Positions 57,002-64,000 of a DNA stretch of 64,000 nt are shown in pieces (positions within the stretch are counted from its first letter, which is position 1; each line of letters begins with the position of its first letter). The notes under the pieces are model-generated. The model saw nothing but the letters and a program-made list of their open reading frames with translations. It was not told the origin of the DNA and did no database searches. Source of the stretch: Brevibacillus laterosporus (GTDB lineage Bacteria > Bacillota > Bacilli > Brevibacillales > Brevibacillaceae); the NCBI GenBank assembly GCA_007833815.1, contig CP033464.1:2365501-2429500 (forward strand), read 5' to 3'. The position numbers and the translations under genes are program-made.

Positions 57002-58327
57002 ATGGAGAAAAAGCAGGTAAAAGTAGGCTTGATGGGACTTGGAACAGTGGGAACGGGTGTGATTCGGATTGTGGAAGCTCATCAGGAGGATTTGTTAAAC
57101 CAAACGGGTCTAGGTATTGAAATCCATAAAATTCTGGTGCAAGACAAAGAAAAAGCACGTAGTGTAGCGATCGATCAATCGAAAATTACCGTCAACCCGG
57201 ATGACCTTTTAGAAGACCCAGATATCGATGTCATTGTTGAGGTGATCGGTGGCATACAGCCTACAAAAGATTACCTATTGAAGGCTCTAGCACAAGGCAA
57301 GAATGTGGTAACAGCCAATAAGGATCTTATGGCGCTACATGGTGCAGAGCTACTGCATAAAGCGCAAGAAAAGAGTTGCGATGTTTTCTATGAAGCGAGC
57401 GTAGCCGGAGGAATTCCTATTTTGCGGGCCTTGGTTGAAGGCTTTTCCTCTGATAGAATCACCAAAATGATGGGAATTGTCAACGGTACAACTAACTACA
57501 TCATGACCAAAATGAGCAAAGAAGGTGCGGAGTATCATGAAGTGCTGGCTGAAGCTCAAGCCCTTGGATATGCAGAATCTGATCCTACTGCTGATGTAGA
57601 GGGATTTGATGCGGCACGAAAAATGGCAATTCTCTCCACACTGGGCTTCCGTGTCCCGATGAATTTGGAAGATGTGCAGGTAAGAGGTATCAGCCAAGTG
57701 AGTAAAGAGGATATTGCCTATGGGAAAAAACTAGGATTTGAAGTAAAGCTACTTGGCATTGCACGTCGTGACAATGATGAAATTGAAGTTAGCGTACAAC
57801 CTACGATGGTTCATAAGTCTCACCCGTTAGCTTCTGTGAATGGCGTGTTTAATGCGGTGTATGTACATGGAGAAGCAGTCGGAGAGACGATGTTCTATGG
57901 TCCAGGAGCTGGTGAGATGCCAACAGCTACAGCGGTTGTTTCGGATCTGGTTACCGTTGTGAAAAATATGAAATTAGGTGTTAATGGACGTGGAGCAGTG
58001 GCACCTTATAAAGAGAAAAAATTAAAGACTGATGATAAAAAATTATCGAAATACTTTATGCGTTTGATCGTTGCAGATAAACGTGGAGTCCTTGCTCAAA
58101 TTACCAACCTACTAGCCGAGAAAAATGTCAGTTTAGATCAGGTCATTCAACAGCCATACCAAGATAGCGGTCAATCCGAAATTGTAATGGTGACACACAC
58201 TGCCTCCAAATTCGATGTTACATCTGTACTCCAAACACTTGAAGGAATGGATGTAATCAGCGAAATCAAGAGCTACTATCAAGTGGAAGGTATCGATAAG
58301 GAAGCAGGTGCTGTACATCATGAGTAA
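57002..58327 (+). CDS. hom: homoserine dehydrogenase
   Basis: Hom reduces aspartate semialdehyde to homoserine. Rossmann motif GLGTVGTGV is near residue 12. The [13 protein letters not shown] and [10 protein letters not shown] segments follow, and a C-terminal ACT domain (about 355-430) is the likely threonine-feedback site. The 441 residues are the usual length. AAGGAGG precedes the ATG. thrC begins eight bases before its stop. Confidence 0.97.
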   Translation: MEKKQVKVGLMGLGTVGTGVIRIVEAHQEDLLNQTGLGIEIHKILVQDKEKARSVAIDQSKITVNPDDLLEDPDIDVIVEVIGGIQPTKDYLLKALAQGKNVVTANKDLMALHGAELLHKAQEKSCDVFYEASVAGGIPILRALVEGFSSDRITKMMGIVNGTTNYIMTKMSKEGAEYHEVLAEAQALGYAESDPTADVEGFDAARKMAILSTLGFRVPMNLEDVQVRGISQVSKEDIAYGKKLGFEVKLLGIARRDNDEIEVSVQPTMVHKSHPLASVNGVFNAVYVHGEAVGETMFYGPGAGEMPTATAVVSDLVTVVKNMKLGVNGRGAVAPYKEKKLKTDDKKLSKYFMRLIVADKRGVLAQITNLLAEKNVSLDQVIQQPYQDSGQSEIVMVTHTASKFDVTSVLQTLEGMDVISEIKSYYQVEGIDKEAGAVHHE

Positions 58328-59378
58328 GCATAGACTAGGAATCATCACACATTATAAAGAATTTTTGCCTGTATCAGAAAAGACACCATTTTTGACATTA
58401 CATGAGGGTAACACTCCGCTGGTTCATGCAGCCCGCTTGTCTGAAGAATGGGGCGTTGAGCTCTACTTTAAATATGAAGGCTTAAATCCAACCGGTTCTT
58501 TTAAAGATCGGGGCATGGTGATGGCGGTTGCCAAAGCGGTAGAAGAAGGAAGCAATACCATTATGTGCGCCTCGACAGGCAATACATCCGCTGCCGCAGC
58601 TGCTTATGCGGCTCGTGCAGGATTGCGTTGTATCGTATTGATTCCTGATGGCAACATTGCACTTGGGAAATTGGCTCAAGCGATTGCCTATGGAGCGGAA
58701 GTCATTTCGATTGACGGCAATTTTGACGAAGCGTTGCGAATTGTACAACAAATTACAGCAGAAGAACCTATTACGTTGGTTAATTCAGTAAATCCTTACC
58801 GAATTGAGGGACAAAAAACTGCTTCGTTTGAAATTTGTGATCGTTTAGAGGGTGCTCCTGATATTCTAGCTATTCCAGTTGGAAATGCAGGTAATATCAC
58901 GGCATATTGGAAAGGCTTTAAAGAATATAAAGCCGCAGGAAACATTACTACCTTACCGAACATGTATGGCTTTCAAGCAGCAGGATCAGCACCGCTCGTC
59001 CTAGGACACCCTGTAGAACAACCAGAAACGATTGCGACAGCAATTCGCATCGGCAATCCGGCTAGTAAAGAGGGAGCTTTACAGGCATTGAAGGAATCAG
59101 ATGGGCGCATTGAGAGTGTAACAGATGAGGAGATTTTAGAAGCGTATCAGTTATTAGCAAAAAAAGAGGGAATCTTCTGTGAGCCAGCCTCGGCAGCTTC
59201 CTTTGCTGGTATCATTAAATTACATCGGATGGGACAGTTGGCAAAAGGAGCACGTATTGTTTGCGTATTAACCGGCCATGGCTTAAAAGATCCTAGCATC
59301 GCGATTAAGACAATTGCCAATGAACCAGTGAAAGTACCTGCGACAAGAGAAGATGTCATGGGGCTGATTAAAAAGTAA
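58320..59378 (+). CDS. thrC: threonine synthase
   Basis: ThrC converts O-phosphohomoserine to threonine. It is a PLP enzyme with K62 in TGSFKDRGM and the phosphate-binding SGNTS-like [12 protein letters not shown]. The 352 residues have the same length and N-terminal pattern ([18 protein letters not shown]) as the B. subtilis protein. The ATG overlaps the end of hom, so the start at 58320 is preferred over an upstream frame. Confidence 0.97.
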   Translation: MSKHRLGIITHYKEFLPVSEKTPFLTLHEGNTPLVHAARLSEEWGVELYFKYEGLNPTGSFKDRGMVMAVAKAVEEGSNTIMCASTGNTSAAAAAYAARAGLRCIVLIPDGNIALGKLAQAIAYGAEVISIDGNFDEALRIVQQITAEEPITLVNSVNPYRIEGQKTASFEICDRLEGAPDILAIPVGNAGNITAYWKGFKEYKAAGNITTLPNMYGFQAAGSAPLVLGHPVEQPETIATAIRIGNPASKEGALQALKESDGRIESVTDEEILEAYQLLAKKEGIFCEPASAASFAGIIKLHRMGQLAKGARIVCVLTGHGLKDPSIAIKTIANEPVKVPATREDVMGLIKK

Positions 59379-59395
59379 AGTAGGTGTCGAACAAC

Positions 59396-60334
59396 ATGTC
59401 TATACAGAGAGTTAGAGTGCGAGTACCCGCTAGCACAGCCAATCTGGGCGCTGGTTTTGATACAATCGGTCTTGCCTTCCAACTTTACACAACCATAACC
59501 ATGAGCATCGCTGACCAGACCACGATTCGACTTGTGGGAACAGAACTAGCTAGCTTACCTCAAGATAAAACGAATCTACTTTACGAAGTAGCGGCCTTCT
59601 TATTTGAGAAGGTCTCGCTTCCTATTCCTGAATTAGCAATTGAGGTAGAGACGGAAGTGCCCTTGACTCGAGGGCTCGGTAGTAGCGCAGCAGCAATTGT
59701 TGGTGCATTGATAGCAGCAAATGTTCTGGCAGGTGGACCGTTTACGGATGAACAGTTATTTACGATAGCAAGTCGCTGGGAGGGGCATCCGGATAATGTA
59801 GGGGCTTCACAATTCGGTGGCCTAATCGTTGCGGCTTTACCTGATCGGGAAGAGGTGCAAGTTCCTTATGCTAAATTTTCGGTACCTGAGCGCTTGAAAA
59901 CGCTAGTAATTATTCCAGATTTTGAATTACCAACCCATCAAGCAAGGGAAGCGCTACCTGATCAATACTCCCGTGAAGATGCTGTTTTTAATATTTCGCG
60001 GGCAAGCTTATTGATTGCTGCGTTTGCCCAAGATCGTTTGGATTTATTGGCTACTGCTATGCAGGATCGCTTGCATCAACCTTATCGTACAGCACTAGTG
60101 CCAGGTTTGTCCGAGATTGTGGAAAAAGCCCCGAATCATGGTGCCCTAGGAGCGGCTTTGTCAGGAGCAGGTCCGACTATACTCTGCTTTTTTGAAAATG
60201 ATGAAGCAGAGCAGAGACTTCTACATTTTATTGAACAAGTCATGCAGAAGCATCAACTAAGTTATTCCACCATGGTGCTCCTTCCTGATGATAATGGGGT
60301 AATCATTGACACAAGCCCTGTTTGTACAGCATAA
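59396..60334 (+). CDS. thrB: homoserine kinase
   Basis: ThrB phosphorylates homoserine and belongs to the GHMP kinases. The ATP loop is LTRGLGSSAAAI (about 85-96), preceded by PASTANLGAGFDTIG. The 312 residues are typical. The ATG at 59396 lies ten bases after TAGGTG; a GTG at 59384 is an alternative. hom-thrC-thrB is the standard Bacillus order. Confidence 0.96.
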   Translation: MSIQRVRVRVPASTANLGAGFDTIGLAFQLYTTITMSIADQTTIRLVGTELASLPQDKTNLLYEVAAFLFEKVSLPIPELAIEVETEVPLTRGLGSSAAAIVGALIAANVLAGGPFTDEQLFTIASRWEGHPDNVGASQFGGLIVAALPDREEVQVPYAKFSVPERLKTLVIIPDFELPTHQAREALPDQYSREDAVFNISRASLLIAAFAQDRLDLLATAMQDRLHQPYRTALVPGLSEIVEKAPNHGALGAALSGAGPTILCFFENDEAEQRLLHFIEQVMQKHQLSYSTMVLLPDDNGVIIDTSPVCTA

Positions 60335-60370
60335 TGCATAGAAAAACATCAGATGGGAGCATGGAGTATA

Positions 60371-61243
60371 ATGGGGAGAACACTAGCTTTTTTAGGACCA
60401 TCTGGCACATTTACAGAGGAGGCAGTACGTCATTTGCCGATTCAGGAGGAGCTTTCAACTCGACCATATGCAAGCATCCTGGATGTGCTTGAAGCAGTTT
60501 ACACTGAACAGACCGATTTTGGTGTAGTACCCATTGAGAATTCTATTGAGGGAACGGTCAATTTGACAATGGATGGCCTGATACATGGTGAGGAACTGCC
60601 TATTTTAGCAGAATTAGCTTTGCCGATCACACAGCATCTGTTAATGGCAACTAGGCAGGAACCTCTACCTTTACAACAGATTACAAAGGTCTTATCTCAT
60701 TCGCATGCCATTGCTCAGTGCCGTTTATTCTTACAAAAATACTTGCCACATGTAGAGATTGAATATACCAATAGTACGGCTATGGCAGCTAAGTTGGTAA
60801 GTGAACAACCTGATCAGCCATGGGCAGCTATTGGAACGAGATTAAATACAGAGATATACCCACTTTCCTTCGCTCAAGAGAGCATTCAGGATTACGCAAA
60901 CAATTTTACGAGATTTGTGCTGGTGGGACAAAGTCAGTTAGAATTGCCACTATCTGATAAGCACAAAACAACCATTTTGGTCACCTTGCCCGAGGATTAT
61001 TCAGGTGCATTATATCAGGTATTGGCAGCATTCGCCTGGCGTAAATTGAATCTGTCACGTATTGAATCACGTCCTACGAAAAAAGGCTTAGGTAGCTATC
61101 ATTTTGTATTGGATATTGTGCAAAGCATGGATGAGATTTTAATGCCAGGGGCTTTTGCGGAAATAGAAGCATTAGGATGCCAGGTTCGGGTACTTGGTAG
61201 CTATCCAGTGTTCGCCTATAGGGGTATAGGTGAAAAGAATTGA
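60371..61243 (+). CDS. pheA: prephenate dehydratase
   Basis: PheA turns prephenate into phenylpyruvate. The 290-residue protein has the periplasmic-binding-protein-like catalytic domain (FLGPSGTFTEEA start), the TRF motif in NNFTRFVLVG near residue 178, and a C-terminal ACT domain with the ESRP phenylalanine-binding motif near residue 233. The ATG at 60371 follows GGAG; an upstream in-frame ATG at 60353 has no site. Confidence 0.95.
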   Translation: MGRTLAFLGPSGTFTEEAVRHLPIQEELSTRPYASILDVLEAVYTEQTDFGVVPIENSIEGTVNLTMDGLIHGEELPILAELALPITQHLLMATRQEPLPLQQITKVLSHSHAIAQCRLFLQKYLPHVEIEYTNSTAMAAKLVSEQPDQPWAAIGTRLNTEIYPLSFAQESIQDYANNFTRFVLVGQSQLELPLSDKHKTTILVTLPEDYSGALYQVLAAFAWRKLNLSRIESRPTKKGLGSYHFVLDIVQSMDEILMPGAFAEIEALGCQVRVLGSYPVFAYRGIGEKN

Positions 61244-61302
61244 CGCTATACATCCTGTAGATTTATACTATTCAAAAACGTTAGAAAAAGGGTGAAGGTA
61301 GC

Positions 61303-62184
61303 ATGGCGCAGCAGTTGATCTACTTAAACGGTGAATTTGTAGAAAAAGAAAATGCAAAAATTTCTGTCTATGATCATGGCTTCTTGTATGGCGATGGAAT
61401 CTTTGAAGGCATTCGTGTTTACAATGGTAATATCTTTCGCCTCCAAGAGCATATCGAACGTCTATATGAATCAGCATTATCCATCATGCTTGTTATTCCC
61501 ATGAAGATTGAAGAAATGATGGATGCAGTAGTCGAAACCGTTAGAAAAAATGAACTGCGTGATGCTTATATACGTCTAGTAATCTCGCGTGGAGATGGGG
61601 ATTTGGGTCTTGATCCTCGTAGCTGTAAGCAGGCAAATGTTGTAATTATTGTGGAACAACTTCGACTCTTTCCACAAGAATTATATGAGACAGGCTTAAA
61701 AATTGTGACAGTTCCAACACGTCGAAACAAACCAGACGCATTAAATCCAAAGATTAAATCATTGAACTATTTGAACAACGTTATGGTTCGTATGGAAGCT
61801 AGTATGGCTGGTGTTAGTGAAGCATTAATGCTCAATAGTGAGGGCTATGTAACAGAAGGTTCCGGCGATAATATTTTCCTTGTAAAAAAAGGTGTCATTT
61901 ACACCCCTCCTACATATCTAGGCGCATTGGATGGTATTACGCGTCAAGCTATTATGGATATCGCTAGAAAGCTAGAATATGTAATTAAAGAAGAACCATT
62001 TACTCGTCACGATGTGTATATTGCTGATGAAGTTTTCCTGACAGGAACAGCTGCAGAGGTTATCTCTGTATCTGAGGTAGATGCTCGGGTCATTCGGGAC
62101 GGAAAGCCGGGTCCTGTCACGAAACAACTATTGGAAGAATTCCGCCGCTATGTACAAGAAGACGGTGTAAAAGTATACGAATAA
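61303..62184 (+). CDS. ilvE: branched-chain amino acid aminotransferase (class IV)
   Basis: This PLP fold-type IV aminotransferase acts in leucine, isoleucine and valine synthesis, and on aromatic keto acids in some bacteria. YGDGIFEGIRVY (29-40), PLP lysine K152 (PKIKSLNYLNN) and GSGDNIFLV are present. The 293 residues are of the shorter archaeal/cyanobacterial type, so D-amino acid transaminase or aminodeoxychorismate lyase must be excluded; the EGIR motif favours IlvE. It follows pheA, hinting at a joint phenylalanine role. Confidence 0.88.
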   Translation: MAQQLIYLNGEFVEKENAKISVYDHGFLYGDGIFEGIRVYNGNIFRLQEHIERLYESALSIMLVIPMKIEEMMDAVVETVRKNELRDAYIRLVISRGDGDLGLDPRSCKQANVVIIVEQLRLFPQELYETGLKIVTVPTRRNKPDALNPKIKSLNYLNNVMVRMEASMAGVSEALMLNSEGYVTEGSGDNIFLVKKGVIYTPPTYLGALDGITRQAIMDIARKLEYVIKEEPFTRHDVYIADEVFLTGTAAEVISVSEVDARVIRDGKPGPVTKQLLEEFRRYVQEDGVKVYE

Positions 62185-62213
62185 GGGTAAAGGGTTGAAA
62201 AACCGAAAGAGAA

Positions 62214-62248
62214 GCAGAGCCAGCATATTATTGTGGCTCTGTTTTTTT
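62214..62248 (+). terminator. intrinsic terminator after ilvE
   Basis: GCAGAGCCA/TGGCTCTG stem followed by seven T residues. Confidence 0.85.
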
Positions 62249-62327
62249 ATGTAATAAATAGAACAGGAGCAAAACGCCTATAGGTGCATAACATGGTAGG
62301 GACTCAAGTATGAGAGGAGAGGCAGTT

Positions 62328-64000
62328 GTGAAAATCCATATCGTACAAAAAGGGGACACCATGTGGAAAATCGCTAAGAAATATGGTGTCGACTTCCAAG
62401 AGCTGTTGGAACTCAACAAACCAACAATAAAAAATCCGGATAAAATCATGCCTGGCATGAAAGTGAAAGTTCCAACTGGTACATCAAGGAGACCGGGAAT
62501 GGAGCAGAGGCCCCCAAAAGAAAGACCGATGAAAGAGAGGCCTGTACCACCCGAAGTGCCAAGCAAGGAAAGACCTATACCTCCTGCTTATGAATCACCA
62601 GAGATGCCAGAACCGGAAGAAAGAATGTCACCCGAGCAATCTCCGGTGACACCTGCACCACAACAAGAATGTCCTGCACCACAACAGGAATGTCCTGTAC
62701 CACCAGAGATGCCAGTGCCGCCTAAGGAAAGACGCAGGCCATTACCGATCGCACCATTGCCGATTCCACCTTTAAAAGAGATGCCAAAACTTCGACCAAA
62801 GCCTATTCCAGTACCAATTCCAGTGCCAATCCCAATCCCAGTACCAAAACCAAAACCGGTTCCAGTACCAAAACCAGCTCCCTTACCACACCCTATGCCG
62901 TTACCACCAAAAAAAGAAATGCCAAGACCGATGCCAATGCCGCAACCACAGCCACAACGCCCTGTACCAGTGCCACAACCAGTACCAAGACCAATGCCCA
63001 TTCAGCCATCGCCGCCTATGTACCAAGTACCATTTTGTCCGCCACCATACGCTCCAATGTATCCACCAGCTGTAGCTCCTTGCCCACCTTGTGGCCATCC
63101 AGGTTATCCGGACTATTCTTCAACTACTTCCAGCTCGAATAGCTCAAATCAGGCAACAACCACGAGTCCTTCTAGCACCAGTTGCACGGATTATAACGCT
63201 CACTCACATTATCGACCAAAGGAGGCAGATAGCTACACTTGTCATGAAAGTAGCACTTCCCATGGTTATCAATGGGAAGAGTATGATTGTGCTCCAGAAC
63301 ATAAGCCTGCTTATCCTTATCCACCTATTTGTCCAGTGCCACAGCCATATTCTCAAATGCAACCATATCCGCATATGAAGCCATATCCGCATATGGAGCC
63401 ACACCCGCATATGAAGCCACACCCGCATATGAAGCCACACCCGTATATGAAGCCACATCCGCATATGGAGCCACACCCGTATATGAAGCCATATCCGCAT
63501 ATGGAGCCACACCCGCATATGGAGCCACACCCGTATATGAAGCCACACCCGTATATGAAGCCACATCCGCATATGGAGCCACACCCGCATAAGAAGCCAC
63601 ATCCGCATAAGAAGCCACACCCGCATAAGAAGCCACATCCGCATATGAAGCCACACCCGCATAAGAAGCCACACCCGTATATGAAGCCACACCCGCATAT
63701 GGAGCCACACCCGCATAAGAAGCCACACCCGCATATGGAGCCACACCCGCATAAGAAGCCACACCCGTATATGGAGCCACACCCGCATAAGAAGCCACAC
63801 CCGTATATGGAGCCACACCCACATATGAAGCCACACCCGCATAAGAAGCCACACCCGTATATGGAGCCACACCCGCATAAGAAGCCACACCCGCATAAGA
63901 AGCCATGCCCGGATCTCTCTTCCTCACATACGTATGGACAGCATCCCCATCACATGCCTATCAATCTCAATTTACCCCGTCCAGAAATGTGGCCTAAATG
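62328..64000 (+). CDS. safA: SafA-like LysM spore coat protein with His/Pro-rich repeats, truncated by window edge
   Basis: The frame opens at GTG 62328 (GAGGAGAGG upstream) and is open at the right edge, at least 557 residues. Residues 1-47 are a LysM domain (KIHIVQKGDTMWKIA) closely like the start of B. subtilis SafA, the inner-coat morphogenetic protein that binds cortex glycan and SpoVID. A proline-rich region (about 50-260) follows, then a Cys/Ser/Tyr-containing stretch and 30 hexapeptides of the form M/K-K/E-P-H/Y-P-H/Y (344-523) plus a degenerate unit. Sequence beyond this reads toward RPEMWPK. SafA identity rests on the LysM start and Pro-rich body; its location after ilvE differs from B. 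subtilis. Confidence 0.8.
   Translation, partial: MKIHIVQKGDTMWKIAKKYGVDFQELLELNKPTIKNPDKIMPGMKVKVPTGTSRRPGMEQRPPKERPMKERPVPPEVPSKERPIPPAYESPEMPEPEERMSPEQSPVTPAPQQECPAPQQECPVPPEMPVPPKERRRPLPIAPLPIPPLKEMPKLRPKPIPVPIPVPIPIPVPKPKPVPVPKPAPLPHPMPLPPKKEMPRPMPMPQPQPQRPVPVPQPVPRPMPIQPSPPMYQVPFCPPPYAPMYPPAVAPCPPCGHPGYPDYSSTTSSSNSSNQATTTSPSSTSCTDYNAHSHYRPKEADSYTCHESSTSHGYQWEEYDCAPEHKPAYPYPPICPVPQPYSQMQPYPHMKPYPHMEPHPHMKPHPHMKPHPYMKPHPHMEPHPYMKPYPHMEPHPHMEPHPYMKPHPYMKPHPHMEPHPHKKPHPHKKPHPHKKPHPHMKPHPHKKPHPYMKPHPHMEPHPHKKPHPHMEPHPHKKPHPYMEPHPHKKPHPYMEPHPHMKPHPHKKPHPYMEPHPHKKPHPHKKPCPDLSSSHTYGQHPHHMPINLNLPRPEMWPK
63357..63914 (+). repeat. 18-bp tandem repeat array, 31 units, in the safA-like gene
   Basis: Units read ATG or AAG, then AAG/GAG, CCA, CAC/TAT, CCG, CAT/TAT: 30 full units plus a 31st that ends PCPD. 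The code varies between Lys/Met/Glu in the first two positions and His/Tyr in the others, while every proline is kept. Confidence 0.97.

Noticed and set aside
62588-63001. Minus-strand glycine-rich frame resembling a Gly-rich wall protein
   Set aside because: It is the complement of proline codons (CCN read as NGG) in the safA-like Pro-rich region.
63357-63914. CRISPR-like array
   Set aside because: Units are 18 bp with no spacers, and keep a protein frame; no cas genes are near.
63204-63927. Two long minus-strand reading frames (about 230 and 200 residues) with repeated hydrophobic units
   Set aside because: An 18-bp repeat without stops in any frame opens several frames at once. The plus frame continues a LysM domain with a ribosome binding site; the minus frames have none.

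Overview
The window is low-GC Bacillales chromosome from an endospore former. Sporulation genes (lonB, spoVID, ysxE, spoIIB, spoIVFA/FB, spo0B, safA), a valine T-box, an L21 leader, and the Prp/L27 pair all point to Firmicutes. The backbone order rph-rdgB-ysnB-tig-clpX-lonB-lonA-ysxC-hemAXCDB-hemL-spoVID-ysxE-valS-folC-comC-spoIIB-maf-radC-mreBCD-minCD-spoIVFAB-rplU-ysxB-rpmA-spo0B-obg-pheB is the one known from Bacillus subtilis. Additions such as clpP beside clpX, sirC and a siroheme-decarboxylase-like gene inside the hem operon, an RNase E/G gene, and hom-thrC-thrB-pheA-ilvE suggest a Brevibacillus-like species. The species assignment (perhaps B. laterosporus) is inference from memory. No prophage, IS element, CRISPR array, rRNA or tRNA gene was recognised.

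Layout. 1-11 kb: RNA and nucleotide housekeeping (rph, rdgB), then protein folding and proteolysis (tig, clpP, clpX, lonB, lonA) and ysxC. A near-perfect sigma-F promoter lies before lonB. 11-13.5 kb: an intracellular GH84 hexosaminidase and a convergent DMT transporter. 13.9-22.8 kb: a tetrapyrrole operon running from glutamyl-tRNA to uroporphyrinogen III and precorrin-2/sirohydrochlorin, plus a fused AhbA-AhbB siroheme decarboxylase that is easily mistaken for an Lrp/AsnC regulator. 23-29 kb: a Nudix enzyme, an SDR epimerase, and the spore-coat cluster spoVID with two CotS-like kinase-fold genes. 29-36 kb: a small antisense membrane-protein gene, a YitT transporter, T-box-valS-folC-murC.

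36.5-50.6 kb: short prepilin peptidase, SpoIIB-like SPOR protein, a frameshifted DUF4321 gene, maf, radC, the elongasome genes (mreBCD, a class B PBP with a four-fold 48-residue repeat, rodA), minCD, a cold-shock gene with a structured leader, and the pro-sigma-K processing pair spoIVFA/FB under a sigma-E-type promoter. 50.6-56 kb: rng, L21 leader-rplU-ysxB-rpmA, spo0B, obg, and an uncharacterised PilZ-like gene. 56-64 kb: a 50-residue minus-strand gene absent from longer-ORF searches, pheB-hom-thrC-thrB-pheA-ilvE for amino acids, and the start of a safA-like LysM gene whose Pro/His-rich part contains about 30 hexapeptide repeats. The gene runs off the right edge.

The main items for follow-up are the siroheme-decarboxylase fusion in the hem operon, the repeat-expanded SpoVID and SafA coat proteins, the PBP repeat array, the cspA leader hairpin, the DUF4321 frameshift and the two overlooked small genes. 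Bases 1-211 hold only a possible promoter and the rph ribosome binding site. I could not assign the short reading frames there to a gene.
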